The position numbers were made by a program, and so were the translations under genes. A DNA stretch of 64,000 bases from Bradyrhizobium nanningense (lineage in GTDB: Bacteria > Pseudomonadota > Alphaproteobacteria > Rhizobiales > Xanthobacteraceae): assembly GCF_004114535.1 (NCBI RefSeq), contig NZ_LBJC01000008.1:38709-102708 (forward strand), read 5' to 3'. Of the stretch, positions 31,648 through 40,210 are shown one piece after another (the stretch's first letter is position 1; every line of letters starts with the position of its first letter). The notes under the pieces were generated by a model that ran no database searches, had not been told where the DNA came from, and was given only the letters and a program-made list of their open reading frames with translations.

Positions 31648-33519
31648 ATGGATGTCGAACACATCACGTCGGGGGCTCAGTTCGCGGATGTCACCATTCC
31701 GCAGCTTCTGAGCTCTCGACGAGCGGCGCGGCCGGACGAGATAGCATTCAAGCAGAAGCGCCGGGGCGAATGGACTGCGACAACCTGGAAGCAGTATTCA
31801 GATCTGGTCGCCAATTTGGCCGCGGCTCTGCAAAAAGCCGGATTCAAGCACGGTGACCGTGCGGCCATCATGGGAGACGTGTCTCAGGAATGGCTGCTTG
31901 CGGACATGGCGACGATCTGCGCCGGCGGGGTTATGGTCGGCGTCTATTTTACGTCATCGCCAGAAGAAGTTGCTTACTACCTCAGCGATTCCGGAGCATC
32001 CTTCGTCTTTGTCGGGAGCGAACTTCAACTCAATATTGTCCTGGCGTCAGGCCAGACTGAGAAATTGAGAAACATCATTGTGCTCGACCCAGAGTGGAAG
32101 GGGGCGGGCGGCCCAGCGAATGTCGTTCCTCTCCAAGTCTTCTGTGGGGAGACTTCGGTTGACGCGGACGTGTTCCTTAGGGAGCAAGTTGCGAAAGCAA
32201 AGGCTAGTGACCTGGCGAGCATAGGGTACACATCCGGCACGACAGGGTTTCCAAAGGGCGCGATGTTGACCCACCTTTCGCTGCTCGCTGGTGCACACTC
32301 TGTAACGACATTCAGTTCGAAGTTGCGTTCCGATGCTCATCGCGTGGTGGTGCATCTTCCGATGTCGCATACGGTTGCGCGCGCACAGGCAACGACGTTA
32401 CCTTTGCTGATTCGGCTGATCCCGTACTTCGGGGAGACGAGCGCTGATTTCGCTCAGACCATCAAGGAAGTGAAGCCAACCTACTTCATGGCTCCGCCGA
32501 GGTTCTATCAGAGGTTTGCCACCCAAATCCTCAGCAAGGTTCATTCGGGGTCTGAGAAGCAGAAGCAGGACTACCAATTCGCAATGACGATCGCTCGCAA
32601 GGCGCTCGACGACCGTCAGGCCGGCGGTGTGCCCAACCCGTTCATATCCGCCCTGTTCGCCGTCTGCCGGGAACGGATTTTCCGTCCCTTGCTTGCCGAG
32701 GTCGGGTTTGAAGAACTCACCGTCACCTATACGTCGTCGGCTGCGATGCCTTCCGAACTCATGTCTCTGTGGCAGCTGTGGGGACTGCAGCTAAAGGAAT
32801 GTTACGGGCAGACCGAGCTGGTTGGAGCGAACCTGGTCCAGATGGCTGAATGGCCGGAAGCGGGAACCGTGGGCGTCCCCGTGCATGATGCGGCTTGGCA
32901 AACTGCCGTTCTTGAAGACGGAGAAATGATCGTCAAAGGTCCCGGGCTCTTTGTCGGGTACTGGAATAAGCCAGAGGAAACGAAGTCGGCCCTCCGCGAT
33001 GGCTGGCTTTATACCGGCGATATCGTGGAGATTGGGCCGACAGGCCTGTTCAAGCTGGTCGATCGAAAGAAGGAGATCATCAACACATCCAACGGCAAAT
33101 CGATCAGCCCCACGCAGATCGAGAATGAAATCCGGCACAGTCCCTTTATCTCTGAAGCGGCGGTGATCGGAGAAGGAAAGAAGTATCTGACCGCGTTGAT
33201 CGAAGTAGATGCGACCGCGACGATGGAGTGGGCCAAATCGCGTGATGTTCGCATTGCTCACTATTCGGATCTGGCGGAGTCAGAGATCGTCGTCCGGATG
33301 GTTGAAGGCGAGATTGCCAAAGCAAACGGTCGGCTAGCGAGGGCCGAGCAGATCAAGGCCTTCCGAATACTTCCGGAGGAGCTCTCTCCGGAGAATGGCG
33401 TGATGACGCCAACGCGGAAAAAGCGCCGCAAGCAAATAATGGAGCGGTACCGGTCACTGATCGATTCGCTCTATGACGATAGTGAGGAGAACCTGATCAA
33501 GACCGAGGTGGGAATATAA
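31648..33519 (+). CDS. long-chain type acyl-CoA synthetase (AMP-forming)
   Basis: A 623-residue ANL-superfamily ligase. The ATP loop is IGYTSGTTGFPKGAMLTHLS, the second motif KECYGQTEL, then GWLYTGDIVEIGPTGLFKLV and DRKKEIINTSNGKSISP. Length and the last motif place it with the long-chain fatty acid/aryl-CoA group (FAA1/COG1022). It would activate the imported acid, or an acid produced by the amidohydrolase, as a CoA thioester for the two hydratases. The start at 31648 lies two bases after the preceding stop; the longer frame from 31408 overlaps the hydratase. Confidence 0.9.
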   Translation: MDVEHITSGAQFADVTIPQLLSSRRAARPDEIAFKQKRRGEWTATTWKQYSDLVANLAAALQKAGFKHGDRAAIMGDVSQEWLLADMATICAGGVMVGVYFTSSPEEVAYYLSDSGASFVFVGSELQLNIVLASGQTEKLRNIIVLDPEWKGAGGPANVVPLQVFCGETSVDADVFLREQVAKAKASDLASIGYTSGTTGFPKGAMLTHLSLLAGAHSVTTFSSKLRSDAHRVVVHLPMSHTVARAQATTLPLLIRLIPYFGETSADFAQTIKEVKPTYFMAPPRFYQRFATQILSKVHSGSEKQKQDYQFAMTIARKALDDRQAGGVPNPFISALFAVCRERIFRPLLAEVGFEELTVTYTSSAAMPSELMSLWQLWGLQLKECYGQTELVGANLVQMAEWPEAGTVGVPVHDAAWQTAVLEDGEMIVKGPGLFVGYWNKPEETKSALRDGWLYTGDIVEIGPTGLFKLVDRKKEIINTSNGKSISPTQIENEIRHSPFISEAAVIGEGKKYLTALIEVDATATMEWAKSRDVRIAHYSDLAESEIVVRMVEGEIAKANGRLARAEQIKAFRILPEELSPENGVMTPTRKKRRKQIMERYRSLIDSLYDDSEENLIKTEVGI

Positions 33520-33662
33520 TCTGATCCGTTTCCGCTTCGTGCGATCATCAAGCTTGCTGAGCGCGTGTCGCAGTTGTGTTCGCGTTGCAGCGCGCTGTCA
33601 TTCTTAAAGCTTCCGACCAAATCGCCGTAATTTCCATTGTAGTCAACTGAAAGAGACTTCAC

Positions 33663-34895
33663 ATGAAGAATCGCATCGGAAACGGGCTTACTCGCCGGAC
33701 CGTGCTCGGCAGCGGTTTTGGCATCGCCGCAGGGCTTGTATCGTGGCCGGTCAGGGCGGTGGGCCAAGTCAAGGTTAAGATCGGCGCGATCATGCCCAGC
33801 AGCGGCGTGTTGGCGTTCCCCGGACAGGCTTGCGTGCGCGGCATTGATCTCGGCGCGAAGTTCGCCAGACAGAAGTACGGTGATGAGATTGAGGTCATTC
33901 ACGCCGATACGCAGAGTCGGCCGGAAAATGGCCGTATCGCTGCGGAGAACCTGATCCGCCAGGGTTGTACGGTCCTCATCGGCGCCTGGGACTCGGGCGC
34001 GACCATCTCGGCGCTTCAGGCCTGCGAAGCAGCGAAGGTCCCGATGGTCGTGCATATCGCCAGCGCGACGCAAGTGACCTCGCAGGGCTTCACTCAGGTC
34101 TTCCGTTACTATCCGACGTCGCTGATGATCATTCGTCAGTCGCTGATCGATTTGAAAGCTCTGTTGACGACCCTCAACGGTCCGCCAGCCAGCGCGGTCG
34201 TCCTCCACCTCAACAACGTGATGGGGCAGTCGAGCGCCACGAGCATAGCACAGGCCTGGAAAGAGGTCGATCTCCCGATCAAGCTCACTGAGTTCATTCC
34301 ATACGATGAGAAGGCCAAGGACCTCTCGGTCGAAGTCGCAAAGGCAAAAGCGACCGGCGCTGACATGCTTTTCCCGATCACCCGGGTCAACGACGCCATC
34401 ATGATCACACGTGAGTGTGTAAAGCAGGGATGGAGCCCGAAAATGATCTACTCGGCGAATTCGAACGGCGTTATCGACAAGGCATATTACGACGCGCTTG
34501 GGAAGTACGCTGACGGCGCGATGGCGTCGGCGCTCTACTACAATCCGAAGGCGCCCGATGCGCACAAAATTCTCGAGATGTTCGCGGCCGACTACCCCAA
34601 TGAATGGCTCGACGCAAATGCGGCATGCGCCTTCGAGGCCGTGCAGATCGTTAGGGACGCGGTAAATCGTGCTGGCTCGTCGGAATCGGGGGCAATTCAC
34701 GGCGCCCTCAAGCTGACGGAAATGCAGCCAGTCTTGATGTCGTCTGGGACGATCAAATTTGACTCAAGCGGTCAGAACTTGAATTCCGCCGTGGCTCTGC
34801 TTCAAGCGCAAAAAGGCAAGCCGCGCGTGGTTTCACCGAGGGCAATTGCCGAAGCAGACCTGGAATATCCGGTGGTGCCCTTCAGCTCACGATAA
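33663..34895 (+). CDS. ABC transporter substrate-binding protein (LivK-like), Tat exported
   Basis: A 410-residue type I periplasmic binding protein. The N-terminus has a twin-arginine signal (LTRRTVLGSGFGIAAGLVSW) ending at about residue 35, followed by KIGAIMPSSGVLAFPGQACV, the family opening that binds ligand at the N-terminal lobe. A Tat signal, rather than Sec, occurs in some members of this family. It almost certainly feeds the LivHMGF transporter seven kb upstream. A clear terminator follows 16 bases after the stop, closing the cluster. Confidence 0.9.
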   Translation: MKNRIGNGLTRRTVLGSGFGIAAGLVSWPVRAVGQVKVKIGAIMPSSGVLAFPGQACVRGIDLGAKFARQKYGDEIEVIHADTQSRPENGRIAAENLIRQGCTVLIGAWDSGATISALQACEAAKVPMVVHIASATQVTSQGFTQVFRYYPTSLMIIRQSLIDLKALLTTLNGPPASAVVLHLNNVMGQSSATSIAQAWKEVDLPIKLTEFIPYDEKAKDLSVEVAKAKATGADMLFPITRVNDAIMITRECVKQGWSPKMIYSANSNGVIDKAYYDALGKYADGAMASALYYNPKAPDAHKILEMFAADYPNEWLDANAACAFEAVQIVRDAVNRAGSSESGAIHGALKLTEMQPVLMSSGTIKFDSSGQNLNSAVALLQAQKGKPRVVSPRAIAEADLEYPVVPFSSR

Positions 34896-34911
34896 GGCGC
34901 CACGAACCACC

Positions 34912-34939
34912 GCCCCGGTTCAATGCCGGGGCTGTGTTT
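34912..34939 (+). terminator. rho-independent terminator after the binding-protein gene
   Basis: GCCCCGG (34912-34918) pairs with CCGGGGC (34926-34932) across a seven-base loop, followed by TGTGTTT. It lies just after the substrate-binding protein gene and before the convergent AraC gene. Confidence 0.8.
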
Positions 34940-34948
34940 CTATGCGTG

Positions 34949-35812
34949 CTAAGTGAAGGGCTGCTGGCTGCTGAAGCTCGACCGTTCGGCGAGGAAGCGG
35001 CGGGGGCTCTTTCCCATTGTCTTCTTGAACATAGTGATGAACGCGCTCGGCGTCTCATAGCCCAGATCGAGCGAAACGGCCTGCACCGACGATCCAGCCG
35101 TCAAGCGTTGCAATGCGACCAAGATATGAAGCCGCTGCCGCCAGCGCCCGAATGTCATTCCGGTTTCCTTCAAGACCAGGCGGGCGAAGGTCCGCACACT
35201 CATTGCATACCGGGCGGCGAGTTCATCGATGGTGCTACGGTCGCCGGGATCATTGAGCAGTGATGCCGCGAGATGTTGAAGTCGGCTGTCCGTGGAAATT
35301 GGCAAGTACATCTGTTCCGTGGACATCTGCACTAATTCGTCGAGCAACACTCGACCGAGTCGGCTCGTCGGTCCTTCAACGGGATAAAGTGGCGGAAATA
35401 CGGATAGCCGGTGTATCAACTCGCGAACGAGCGACGATATCGTGAATGTGCAGCAAGTGTTTGGAAGCATACTTGCCAGCGGATCGATAAAGACCAGATA
35501 GACCTTTCCATGGTCTGACACGCAATTGCTATGCATGACCCCAGGAGGTATCCACACGGCTCCTTGCGGAGGAACGATCCATAACCCACCAGGGGCACGA
35601 CACATGACTGATCCATGTGAGGCGACGACCAATTGTCCCTTCTTGTGCGAGTGGAGCGGGAGTTCGTCACCATGTTCACCAGTCTCAATGCACATCGAGA
35701 CGATTGGACGATCGAACTGATCCGGATCTATCGGGTCGTAATTGAGCCTAAGATCCGGCAAATTCATTCTGGCCAGGCTATGATCCATTTCAGATGCGGG
35801 TGATGTGCTCAT
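34949..35812 (-). CDS. AraC-family regulator, paralogue of the one at 8386
   Basis: A 287-residue regulator from the ATG at 35812 (a GTG at 35821 is possible). The cupin-like sensor contains HSHKKGQLVVASHGSVMCRA and GLWIVPPQGAVWIPPGVMHS; the C-terminal double helix-turn-helix ends with LGYETPSAFITMFKKTMGKS. It is divergent from the pyruvate dehydrogenase operon and convergent with the catabolic cluster, so it could control either. Its length and spacing match the AraC protein at 8386-9216 closely, indicating an old duplication or two imports of the same subfamily. Confidence 0.88.
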   Translation of the reverse strand: MSTSPASEMDHSLARMNLPDLRLNYDPIDPDQFDRPIVSMCIETGEHGDELPLHSHKKGQLVVASHGSVMCRAPGGLWIVPPQGAVWIPPGVMHSNCVSDHGKVYLVFIDPLASMLPNTCCTFTISSLVRELIHRLSVFPPLYPVEGPTSRLGRVLLDELVQMSTEQMYLPISTDSRLQHLAASLLNDPGDRSTIDELAARYAMSVRTFARLVLKETGMTFGRWRQRLHILVALQRLTAGSSVQAVSLDLGYETPSAFITMFKKTMGKSPRRFLAERSSFSSQQPFT

Positions 35813-36206
35813 TGAGTTCACTCGTTAATGGATACGGTTCCATCCGTCAGGTGGCGCGAGTGGAGCTCGCTTCGGGAGCCTGCGGGCGACAATAGCCCTT
35901 TGCCAAATGATCGTCACGAAAAAGTAATGTGGTCGAAGCGGGTCTAAGCCCTCGGCTCTGCTTTTTCCAACCGCGACATGAGCCGGATGGGCGGGCAGCC
36001 GTGCGGCGCGATCCAGCCAGCCGCGACAAAGTGTGCTTTCCGGGTACCTCATTTGCCCTCTCGCACGCGACACGGCAGAGAATGCCAAGATCCGCAACAG
36101 CTGCCTCGTTCGATCGCGTGTTCAGCCCGAAATGCCGGAGTTTTCGGCGAGATATGCCACGACACCCAATGCTACCAAGGAGGGAGTTCGAAGGAGTCTG
36201 ACGACA
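35813..36206. promoter_or_regulatory. divergent control region between AraC and aceE
   Basis: Nearly 400 bp between divergent genes, with no supported ORF. It should hold promoters for both. An AAGGAG at 36191-36196 precedes the aceE GTG by ten bases. Confidence 0.5.
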
Positions 36207-38894
36207 GTGACCATTCGCATCGACGCCCCGACCAAGTCAGCCGGTGGACAATCGCTTGACCAAGACGAAAACGAAACGGCCGATTGGCTTGCATCCCTCG
36301 GATCTCTCCATCGAAGCGCGGGTGCTGAACGTGTACGCTTTATTCTCTCGGCACTGGATCAGCGAGCCAAGGAGCTCGGCGTACTTTCAGATGTGCCTCC
36401 CTACTCTCCTTATCGAAATTCGATACCTCTCGAGTCGCAGCCGCCCTATCCGGGTGACATCCAGATGGAGACCCGGATCACTGCGATTATCAGGTGGAAC
36501 GCCCTCGCCATGGTTGTTCGGGCCAATAGGGCCTATGGGGAACTCGGGGGCCATGTCGCTAGCTATGCGTCGGCGGCAGAAATATTTGAGGTCGGTTTCA
36601 ACCATTTCTTCCGCGCGTCAAGTCCGGAGGCGGAAGGCGACATTGTGTACTTCCAGCCGCATTCCTCGCCGGGCGTGTATGCGCGCGCGTATCTCGAAGG
36701 GCGCCTGTCAGAAGAAAACTTAAGATACTATCGTCAAGAGCTCACCGGGGCGGGCCTGTCCTCATATCCGCATCCTTGGCTCATGCCAGACTTCTGGCAG
36801 ATGCCAACAGGCTCGATGGGCATCGGACCAATCAGCGCCATCTACCAGGCGCGTTTCATGAAGTATCTCGACAACAGAGGTTTGGCGCGTACCCAAGACC
36901 GCCACGTGTGGGGCGTATTCGGTGACGGAGAAATGGACGAGCCGGAGTCGATCGCCGGCCTGTCTTTGGCCGCGCGTGAGAACCTCGACAATCTGACGTT
37001 TATCGTCAATTGCAATCTTCAACGGCTCGACGGTCCAGTGCGCGGGAACGGACAGGTCATCCAAGAACTGGAGATGATCTTCCGAGGGGCAGGCTGGAAT
37101 GTGATTAAGGTGCTGTGGGGATCGGAGTGGGATCAGATCTTCTCGCGCGACACAGAGCACGCATTGTTGCGCAAATTCGCTGCGACGGTTGATGGGAAGT
37201 ATCAGACGCTCGGTGCCAAGGACGGAGCGTACAATCTCGCGAACTTCTTCGGTGAAGATCCGGAGGTGCGGGCTCTTGTCTCGCATATGTCCGATACTGA
37301 CATCGATGCGCTGAAGCGAGGCGGCCATGATTTTCGGAAGCTATTTGCCGCCTTCGCTGCAGCAAAGGCGACCAAGGGGCGGCCGACTGTTATCCTGGCG
37401 AAAACCAAGAAAGGGTATGGAATGGGAGGCGCCGGGGAGTCGCGCATGACGTCTCATCAGGCGAAAAAGCTCGACATCGATGCGCTCTATGCGTTCCGCG
37501 ATCGCTTCTCTCTTCCACTGACCAACGAACAGGTTGAACGTCTCGAGTTCTTCCGTCCCGCGAACGACAGCGCCGAGCTTCAGTATCTACGGTCGAAGCG
37601 TGAGGCACTTTGCGGCTACATGCCGACCAGAAGGCGGACGGCGGCGGCCGTTGCCGTCCCCGCCCTACAGTCCTATGCCGAGTTCGCGCTCAAGGGCGAG
37701 GGCAAAGAGACGTCGACGACGATGGCGGTGGTTCGGCTGTTCTCGAATCTGCTTAAGGACAAAGTGCTCGGTCCCAGAATTGTGCCAATCGTTGCTGACG
37801 AGGCGCGGACGTTCGGTATGGCTAACCTGTTCAGGCAGGTGGGGATCTACTCACCGGTCGGGCAGCTCTATGAGCCGGAAGACGCGGGCTCGATGCTCTA
37901 CTACAAGGAGGCGGCGGACGGTCAACTGCTCGAGGAAGGCATCACAGAGGCGGGCGCGATTTCTTCCTGGACGGCCGCGGCGACGTCTTACAGCGTCCAT
38001 AACTTCGCATTGCTACCGTTCTATATCTACTATTCGATGTTCGGATTTCAGCGGATCGGCGATCTTATCTGGGCGGCCGCGGATCAGCGCGCACGGGGCT
38101 TCCTGATCGGCGCGACCGCCGGCCGCACCACTCTCGGCGGCGAAGGACTGCAGCATCAAGACGGCTCTAGCCATGTCATCGCAGCGACGATCCCGAACTG
38201 CCGAGCATACGACCCGGCGTTTTCCTACGAAGTCGCCGTCATCGTGGACCATGGAATGCACGCCATGCTCGAAGAGGGGCGTGATGAATTCTACTATCTC
38301 ACGGTGATGAACGAGAACTACGCGCAGCCAACCATGCCTGTGGATGTTCGCGACGACATCATAAAAGGTCTCTATCGCATCGTTTCGAGCGAAAATGGAC
38401 CTGCGAAGGTGCGCCTCGTCGGTTCCGGCGCAATTCTTCCAGAGGCATTGGAGGCTGCAAAGATGCTGGAGAGGGATTGGCAGATCTCCTGCGAAGTATG
38501 GTCGGCCACCAGCTTCGCAGAACTTGCGCGGGAGGCTCGAGAAATTGAGCGCAAGAACCGTCTAAACCCGCTCTCCAAGCCAAAGGAGAGCCACGTTTCA
38601 AAGTGTCTCTCAGGAAGCGTGCCGGTCGTGGCGGCCTCCGACTACGTGCGTGCCTATCCGCAGCTCATAGCGTCGTATTTCGAGGCGCCGTACACCGTTC
38701 TCGGTACTGACGGTTTCGGACGGAGCGATAAGCGTTCCGCGCTAAGGTCGTTCTTTGAAGTCGATCGCGCGCAGATCGCTATCGCTGCACTGACATCTCT
38801 GGCGCGGTCGGGGGCGATCGATCGCAGCCGGGTGGCCGAGGCCATCGCGCGCTATGACGTCCCGGCGGACGCAAATTCCCCCTGGTCAAGGTAA
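36207..38894 (+). CDS. aceE: pyruvate dehydrogenase E1 component, homodimeric type
   Basis: An 895-residue E1, matching the size of E. coli AceE (887). The thiamine diphosphate motif is GVFGDGEMDEPESIAGLSLA through IVNCNLQRLDGP, and TLGGEGLQHQDGSSHV is the conserved active-site loop. It decarboxylates pyruvate and acetylates the lipoyl group of E2. I start at the GTG at 36207, which has AAGGAG ten bases upstream; the frame runs back to 36033 but that part is not family-like. Most Rhizobiales use the heterotetrameric PdhA/PdhB E1, so this single-chain enzyme is an accessory type. It overlaps nothing and is followed 19 bases later by E2. Confidence 0.93.
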   Translation: MTIRIDAPTKSAGGQSLDQDENETADWLASLGSLHRSAGAERVRFILSALDQRAKELGVLSDVPPYSPYRNSIPLESQPPYPGDIQMETRITAIIRWNALAMVVRANRAYGELGGHVASYASAAEIFEVGFNHFFRASSPEAEGDIVYFQPHSSPGVYARAYLEGRLSEENLRYYRQELTGAGLSSYPHPWLMPDFWQMPTGSMGIGPISAIYQARFMKYLDNRGLARTQDRHVWGVFGDGEMDEPESIAGLSLAARENLDNLTFIVNCNLQRLDGPVRGNGQVIQELEMIFRGAGWNVIKVLWGSEWDQIFSRDTEHALLRKFAATVDGKYQTLGAKDGAYNLANFFGEDPEVRALVSHMSDTDIDALKRGGHDFRKLFAAFAAAKATKGRPTVILAKTKKGYGMGGAGESRMTSHQAKKLDIDALYAFRDRFSLPLTNEQVERLEFFRPANDSAELQYLRSKREALCGYMPTRRRTAAAVAVPALQSYAEFALKGEGKETSTTMAVVRLFSNLLKDKVLGPRIVPIVADEARTFGMANLFRQVGIYSPVGQLYEPEDAGSMLYYKEAADGQLLEEGITEAGAISSWTAAATSYSVHNFALLPFYIYYSMFGFQRIGDLIWAAADQRARGFLIGATAGRTTLGGEGLQHQDGSSHVIAATIPNCRAYDPAFSYEVAVIVDHGMHAMLEEGRDEFYYLTVMNENYAQPTMPVDVRDDIIKGLYRIVSSENGPAKVRLVGSGAILPEALEAAKMLERDWQISCEVWSATSFAELAREAREIERKNRLNPLSKPKESHVSKCLSGSVPVVAASDYVRAYPQLIASYFEAPYTVLGTDGFGRSDKRSALRSFFEVDRAQIAIAALTSLARSGAIDRSRVAEAIARYDVPADANSPWSR

Positions 38895-38913
38895 CGCAGG
38901 TCAAAGCGAAATC

Positions 38914-40203
38914 ATGGTTGATTCAATAGAAATCGTCCTGCCGGACATCGGGGACTACAAGGACGTGCCGATCGTTGAAATCAACGTTGCGATTGGCGAT
39001 GATATCGTAATCGATACACCATTGCTCTCGATCGAATCTGACAAAGCAACGATGGAGGTGCCGTCTCCCGCGGCAGGAAAAGTCAAGCAGTTGATGATCG
39101 AGGTCGGTAGCTTGGTATCTCAAGGATCAATCTTGATGATCCTAGAGGCAGGATCGGCATCAGGTGACTCACCTGCTCAAGAGATGAGTGCGGAACCGGC
39201 TTCATCAGAGAAGGATGTCGGTGCTGTGGCGCAGGGAGGGGCCGCGTCAATCAAGGTACGAGAAAGGCCTGAGCCAAGTGGATTAGAGGACCGGGGCGGA
39301 CGGCCCGAGGTAAGTCAGGCGCATGCATCACCGTCGGTTCGCGCATTGGCGCGGGAACTCGGCGTGCCGTTGGCCCTCGTCGTGCCAAGCGGAGCCAAGG
39401 GCAGGGTGCTGCACGATGATGTTACGAGCCACGTGAAGCAGGTGATGGGGTCGACCCAGTTGCCGCCATCTGCAATCGCTCCAGCGCTGCCAAAGGCAGA
39501 CTATGAAAAGTTCGGCGCGATCGAAAGAGTGCCTCTCTCGAGAATCCAGCAGATAACAGGGGCAAATCTTTCACGAAACTGGAACACGATCCCGCACGTC
39601 ACAAACTTCGACAAAGCTGATGTGACCGACGCGGAGGCGTTCCGAAAGAATATCAATGGAGAGGTGGGGGAGGCCTCAGCGAAGCTGACGATGGTGTCGA
39701 TCTTGATTAAGGCAGCAGCCCTTGCGCTGAAGAAATATCCCCGCTTCAATTCGTCCTTTGATCAAGATGCCCTAATTCTCAAGAAGTACATTCACATCGG
39801 ATTTGCAGTCGACACTCCCAAGGGTTTGGTGGTTCCGGTCATCAGAGATTGCGATAAGAAGGGACTGATAGAGATCGCCTCCGAAATGCGTGCGCTCGCG
39901 GACAAGGCCCTTGGAGGTCAGTTATCCCCGGGGGACATGCAGGGAGGCTGCATCTCGGTCTCGTCGCTGGGAGGCGTCGGCGGTCATGGGTTCACGCCAA
40001 TCATCAACGCTCCCGAAGTGGCGATCCTGGGAGCGGGGCGCGCTGTCACCGAGGCAGTCTGGGACGGAAGTGGATTTCAGCCGCGTCAAATGCTTCCGAT
40101 AACGCTCTCGTGGGATCACCGGGTGGTCGACGGTGTCGCTGCCGCGCGGTTCTTGGGCTTCGTCGCGACTCTGCTGAACGATCTGCGGCGATACGCGTTG
40201 TGA
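38914..40203 (+). CDS. aceF: dihydrolipoamide acetyltransferase, E2 of pyruvate dehydrogenase
   Basis: A 429-residue E2. One N-terminal lipoyl domain (about residues 3-77) has its lysine in ESDKATMEVPSP. A linker, a peripheral subunit-binding domain (SPSVRALARELGVPLALVV, about 139-175) and the catalytic domain follow, with the active-site motif SWDHRVVDGVAAARF near the C-terminus. E. coli E2 has three lipoyl domains; this one is of the short kind. The start is at the ATG at 38914 (MVDSIEIVLPDIGDY). Confidence 0.92.
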   Translation: MVDSIEIVLPDIGDYKDVPIVEINVAIGDDIVIDTPLLSIESDKATMEVPSPAAGKVKQLMIEVGSLVSQGSILMILEAGSASGDSPAQEMSAEPASSEKDVGAVAQGGAASIKVRERPEPSGLEDRGGRPEVSQAHASPSVRALARELGVPLALVVPSGAKGRVLHDDVTSHVKQVMGSTQLPPSAIAPALPKADYEKFGAIERVPLSRIQQITGANLSRNWNTIPHVTNFDKADVTDAEAFRKNINGEVGEASAKLTMVSILIKAAALALKKYPRFNSSFDQDALILKKYIHIGFAVDTPKGLVVPVIRDCDKKGLIEIASEMRALADKALGGQLSPGDMQGGCISVSSLGGVGGHGFTPIINAPEVAILGAGRAVTEAVWDGSGFQPRQMLPITLSWDHRVVDGVAAARFLGFVATLLNDLRRYAL

Positions 40204-40210
40204 GGCCCCC

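Noticed and set aside
33471..34700. 409-codon minus-strand ORF opposite the binding-protein gene
   Set aside because: Antisense shadow; no domain and the + strand frame has a Tat signal and the family fold.
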